Shown here: positions 61,226 through 64,000 of the stretch, piece after piece
Position numbering within the stretch: the stretch's first letter is position 1
Layout of the letters: each line of letters begins with the position of its first letter
Origin: Planctomycetota bacterium
GTDB taxonomy: Bacteria > Planctomycetota > UBA1135 > UBA2386
NCBI GenBank assembly: GCA_020638695.1
Contig: JACKIB010000003.1
Location: 124,001 to 188,000, forward strand
Direction: 5' to 3'
DNA length: 64,000 nt
The notes under the pieces: generated by a model
The model's database searches: none
What the model saw: the letters and a program-made list of their open reading frames with translations, nothing else
Told to the model about the DNA's origin: nothing
Made by a program: the position numbers and the translations under genes

Positions 61226-62215
61226 TCAGCGCCCGCGCCGCTGCTGCACCAGAGCCGCGATCGTCGCATCGAGCTCCTGGTGGCGGGCACCGAGTAGTTT
61301 GCGGTGCAGGGCCCCTTCGGTATCGATGACCAAGTGGGTCGGCGCGGCGAGCACACCGAACGCGTTCCAGATCGATCGGGTTGCGGGCGCGATGCGGTAG
61401 TCGAACGTCCGCTTGGTGAGGAACGCCCGCAGCGCCGCCGCGTCGTCCAACGCGAGCCCGACGAACACCACCTCGTCGGCGGCGTACTTGGCGACGATCG
61501 CGTTGAGCGCGGGAATCTCGGCGATGCACGGTACGCAGGCGAGAAACCAGAAGTTCAGCACGACGATCTTCCCGCGCAGCTCGGACAACCGCAGGCGCTG
61601 GTTGTCCAGGGTCGTCACCTCGAAGTCGGGCGTGCCCGAAGTAGTGTCGTCACGCACCAGTTGCACTCGCCACCGCGCGAACTCGTCGACGTCGGGCGCG
61701 TTCCCGGCATCCTTGATGCCACGTACCGCGGTCCCGGCGAGCACGTAGCCGGCGGCGGTGGTCCCTCCGGTGGTGCCCAGCACCGCGCCGAGCAGCAGCG
61801 TCCCGGAGCGGAAGGCCGGGTTGTCGTGCAGGGTCACGCCGACGCCGAACCGCAGCACGCCGCCGGCGGTCTCGTTGACCAGCCAGTCGACCCTGTGCGG
61901 GTAGTCGACCTCGGCACCCGGCACCTCGGGCTGCTTGGAGTCCTCGGCGACGACCTGACCCTGCCGGACCAGGAAGTGCGCGCCAACCGGAAGGGCGACC
62001 GGACCGGCCAGCTTGCCCCGCGGCGTCGGCTCGGCCATCGGCTCGGCGGACACCACCCGCCAGCGCCCCTCCATCGCCCCCGCGGTGCCGATGTTCTCCA
62101 TCCGTTCGGGGAGGCGGGAGTCGGTAGACTGCCGTGGCGCGGCCCCGTGCCCGCCGCACGCGGCGAGAAGGAGCAGGGGGGTGAACAGGATGGCGGGGAT
62201 GTGGGACGGTGTCAT
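61226..62215 (-). CDS. TlpA/ResA-like thioredoxin-fold lipoprotein
   Basis: The ATG at 62215 gives a lipoprotein signal (FTPLLLLAACGG, Cys20) and 329 residues; the longer frame lacks a signal. An N-terminal beta-domain (~60-195) of unknown function precedes a thioredoxin domain (~195-329) with LNFWFLACVPCIAEIPALN (Cys227-x-x-Cys230) and the cis-Pro segment LAAPTHLVID. It would reduce or exchange thiols on the outer face of the inner membrane, perhaps for cytochrome c maturation. Confidence 0.87.
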   Translation of the reverse strand: MTPSHIPAILFTPLLLLAACGGHGAAPRQSTDSRLPERMENIGTAGAMEGRWRVVSAEPMAEPTPRGKLAGPVALPVGAHFLVRQGQVVAEDSKQPEVPGAEVDYPHRVDWLVNETAGGVLRFGVGVTLHDNPAFRSGTLLLGAVLGTTGGTTAAGYVLAGTAVRGIKDAGNAPDVDEFARWRVQLVRDDTTSGTPDFEVTTLDNQRLRLSELRGKIVVLNFWFLACVPCIAEIPALNAIVAKYAADEVVFVGLALDDAAALRAFLTKRTFDYRIAPATRSIWNAFGVLAAPTHLVIDTEGALHRKLLGARHQELDATIAALVQQRRGR

Positions 62216-62361
62216 GCGGTTCTTCTGGGTGTCCGTCGCCCCAGCGCACCGCCCCCCGGCGCGTTGCATCCCGACACCGCAAAAAAATGCCCCCGCGTCT
62301 CGGCCCGCAGCGGCAGCTACGCGCCGGCCAAGTGCACCCGCACCTGCCGCAAGCGAGGGCG

Positions 62362-62530
62362 ATGCCCCGACCATCCATGAGCGCGTCGCCAGTTCGCACC
62401 AGGTCGTTGCTGGTGAGGAGAACACAGGTCCCGCCCCGAGGCGGGGTGTTTCCCCGTCGAGGCGCAGGTCCTGACATTCGACGAAGCCAGCAACACCGTG
62501 CGCATTCGCCGCCGCCCGGTATCCGGCCTA
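62362..62530 (+). repeat. Diverged family-B element B9
   Basis: Matches B4 in CCATGAGCGCGTCG, GAGGCGGGG and CGACGAAGCCAGCA blocks. The left end has lost its CTAG (ATGCCCCGACC). The right end CCGGCCTA contains, on the minus strand, the TAG stop of the TMTC-like gene. The flanking 62216-62361 shows only an A7 run. Confidence 0.7.
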
Positions 62531-64000
62531 TCGCTCCCGGAGTCCGGCGTGTACCTGGTCGAGCAACTCGCGCACCTTGGGATCACCGGGGTTTCGCGCC
62601 AGGGCTTCCTCCAAGTACGGCAGCGCCTCGTCCGGCCGGTGCTGCATCCACAGCACGCGCCCCAGGTCGAACAGCGCTTCGGCGTGCCGCGGCTGGATCC
62701 GCAGGGCCGCCCGCAGCGCGCGCTCCGCACCCGCCAAATCGCGGGCGAGCCCGAGGGCGACCCCGAGGCCGGTCAGCACCCTGAAGTCACCCTCGTGCGA
62801 CTTCGCCAACAGCCGGAACCGCTGCACCGCTCGCGTGATATCGGACTCGCTCCGCGCCGCGAGCAAATCGTGGTAGCCGAGTCCGAGCTCGAGCTGCGTG
62901 TCGAGCCAGCGCGCCTCCGGATCGGGGAGGCGGTGGCGCTCCTGGGCGAGCAGCTCGCGAGTCGAAAGGTACGTGCGCTGCGCCAGCGCAAGCTGCGCGG
63001 TCTGCGCCGGCGTGGCCCATCCGAGGCTGGAGGCTCGATCAAGGTGGGTGCGCGCCAGCTCACAATGCCATGCGACCGAACGGGGGTGCTGGACGCAGCG
63101 GAACTGCACGAACTCCAGTTGGTTCTGCCACGCGGCAGAGGCCTGCCAGGAGACCACCGCGTAGCTGCCCAGGAGGATCACCAGCACGATGCGCCCCCAC
63201 CGCAGCGGAGCCAGCAGCGCGCCCAGCGACACCGCGAATCCCCACAATCCGAGATTCAAGAACCGGTCCTCGCCCTTGTCCCCGGCGATGCTGTCCCGCA
63301 TCAGGACCATCGGTAGAGCCGCGACCACCAACCAGGCGATGCCGGCGAGCGGCAGGCGCGCACGGCGACGCCGCCACACGAGCAGTGCCGCGCCGAGCCA
63401 CGCCACCGCGAACACCAGCGCGATGCTCGGCGCCACGGAACCGGACAAACCCGGCAGCCAGAGCTTGTGCACCATCAGTAGCGGCTGGTCGAGTCCGGTC
63501 GACTTCACCAGCGTCGGCGCCCCGGGATCGACGACGACGCCTTCACCGCCACCGAGCACGCTGCCGAGCACCAGGATGCGCGCCTCGAAGTACAGCCCGA
63601 GGATTGCCGCCGCACCGAGCAGCAGCGGCCACGGATTCGGCGAGCGCACGAGCCGCCGCCCCACGCAGGCGCGCACCAGCAGCAGGAGGAGGGGAAGTGT
63701 CACCGCGGATTCCTTGGTGAGCAGCGCGAGGGCGAACCACACCGAGCAACGCCACGCCGCAGCGTGGCCATCGGTGGTGAGCCAGCGGAAGAAGCCGACC
63801 GCCGCGGTGAGGCAGAGCAGCGTGCCGAGCGGGTCGCTGATCGCCGAGACCCACATCACCGGTTCGACCTGTGCCGGGTGCAGCGCGAACAGCAATCCGG
63901 CGAACAGCGCCACCCGCGCGCTGCGAGACAGCACCAGCGCGAGTCGGTACGCCATGCACGCGGCGGCGACGTGAAGCGCCAGGCAAAGCGCGTGCAACCC
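62528..64000 (-). CDS. TMTC-like membrane protein with TPR repeats (5' truncated by window edge)
   Basis: Open to the right edge, so the N-terminus is missing; 490 residues are visible. They start inside a membrane segment pattern typical of this family (LHVAAACMAYRLAL, LFALHPAQVEPVMWVSAISD, LLTKESAVTLPL), with about nine TM segments of a GT-C-like protein. Then TPR repeats cover the last ~150 residues (AEALFDLGRVLWMQHRPDEALPYLEEAL). Such proteins are putative glycosyltransferases or scaffolds in the envelope. The TAG stop lies at the end of element B9. Confidence 0.82.
   Translation of the reverse strand, partial: GLHALCLALHVAAACMAYRLALVLSRSARVALFAGLLFALHPAQVEPVMWVSAISDPLGTLLCLTAAVGFFRWLTTDGHAAAWRCSVWFALALLTKESAVTLPLLLLLVRACVGRRLVRSPNPWPLLLGAAAILGLYFEARILVLGSVLGGGEGVVVDPGAPTLVKSTGLDQPLLMVHKLWLPGLSGSVAPSIALVFAVAWLGAALLVWRRRRARLPLAGIAWLVVAALPMVLMRDSIAGDKGEDRFLNLGLWGFAVSLGALLAPLRWGRIVLVILLGSYAVVSWQASAAWQNQLEFVQFRCVQHPRSVAWHCELARTHLDRASSLGWATPAQTAQLALAQRTYLSTRELLAQERHRLPDPEARWLDTQLELGLGYHDLLAARSESDITRAVQRFRLLAKSHEGDFRVLTGLGVALGLARDLAGAERALRAALRIQPRHAEALFDLGRVLWMQHRPDEALPYLEEALARNPGDPKVRELLDQVHAGLRER

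Overview
The window is GC-rich DNA, densely coded on both strands, from a bacterium that looks like a member of the Planctomycetota. The evidence is a translationally coupled ECF sigma factor and membrane Ser/Thr kinase, a multihaem cytochrome next to a CRTAC1 (FG-GAP plus ASPIC/UnbV) protein, and several large secreted kelch, lamin-tail and M36-like proteins. This is an inference from gene content; no rRNA gene is present to confirm it. I found no tRNA, rRNA, CRISPR array, phage gene or intact transposase.

Layout. 0-4 kb: multihaem cytochrome with TPRs (5' end outside the window) and CRTAC1 protein. 4-6.3 kb: RecQ. 6.6-14.5 kb: secreted lamin-tail protein, M36-like protease, GT-C membrane protein and a secreted LolA-like protein. 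15.3-23 kb (minus): coupled alpha-glucan operon of GH133 debranching enzyme, GH57 amylase and a fusion of GT3 glycogen synthase with GT35 phosphorylase. 23-30.5 kb: complete Pho system (phoB, phoR, pstSCAB, phoU) with candidate Pho boxes. 30.6-40.8 kb: glgC and glgA (plus) flank a seven-gene minus-strand operon holding three ATP-grasp ligases, an S51-like protein, two esterases and an OsmC-like protein. 41-48 kb: secreted LamG-like protein, DUF2203 protein, methyltransferase, SGNH hydrolase and EF-P-like factor. 48.5-55.4 kb: secreted protein, a further ATP-grasp ligase, methyltransferase, OYE-family flavoprotein and DUF2911-FKBP protein. 55.5-64 kb (minus): kelch protein, kinase, sigma factor, TlpA-like lipoprotein and a TMTC-like membrane/TPR protein cut by the right edge.

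The most unusual content lies between the genes. At least seventeen short (about 65-182 bp) palindromic elements of three families (here A, B and C) are scattered from 11.6 to 62.5 kb. Their ends carry the tetranucleotide CTAG or a one- or two-base variant, and neighbouring elements share a single CTAG at the junction. In seven genes the TAG stop codon lies inside an element terminus, and one element is read through in frame inside the debranching-enzyme gene. I see no mobilising enzyme here, so these would be non-autonomous elements (MITE-like or REP-like).

Functionally, the window combines glycogen synthesis and turnover (glgC, GT5 glgA, GT3-GT35, GH57, GH133; no GH13 branching enzyme in view), phosphate sensing and uptake, and a predicted ATP-grasp/hydrolase pathway for a small peptide-like or amide product whose chemistry cannot be read from sequence alone.
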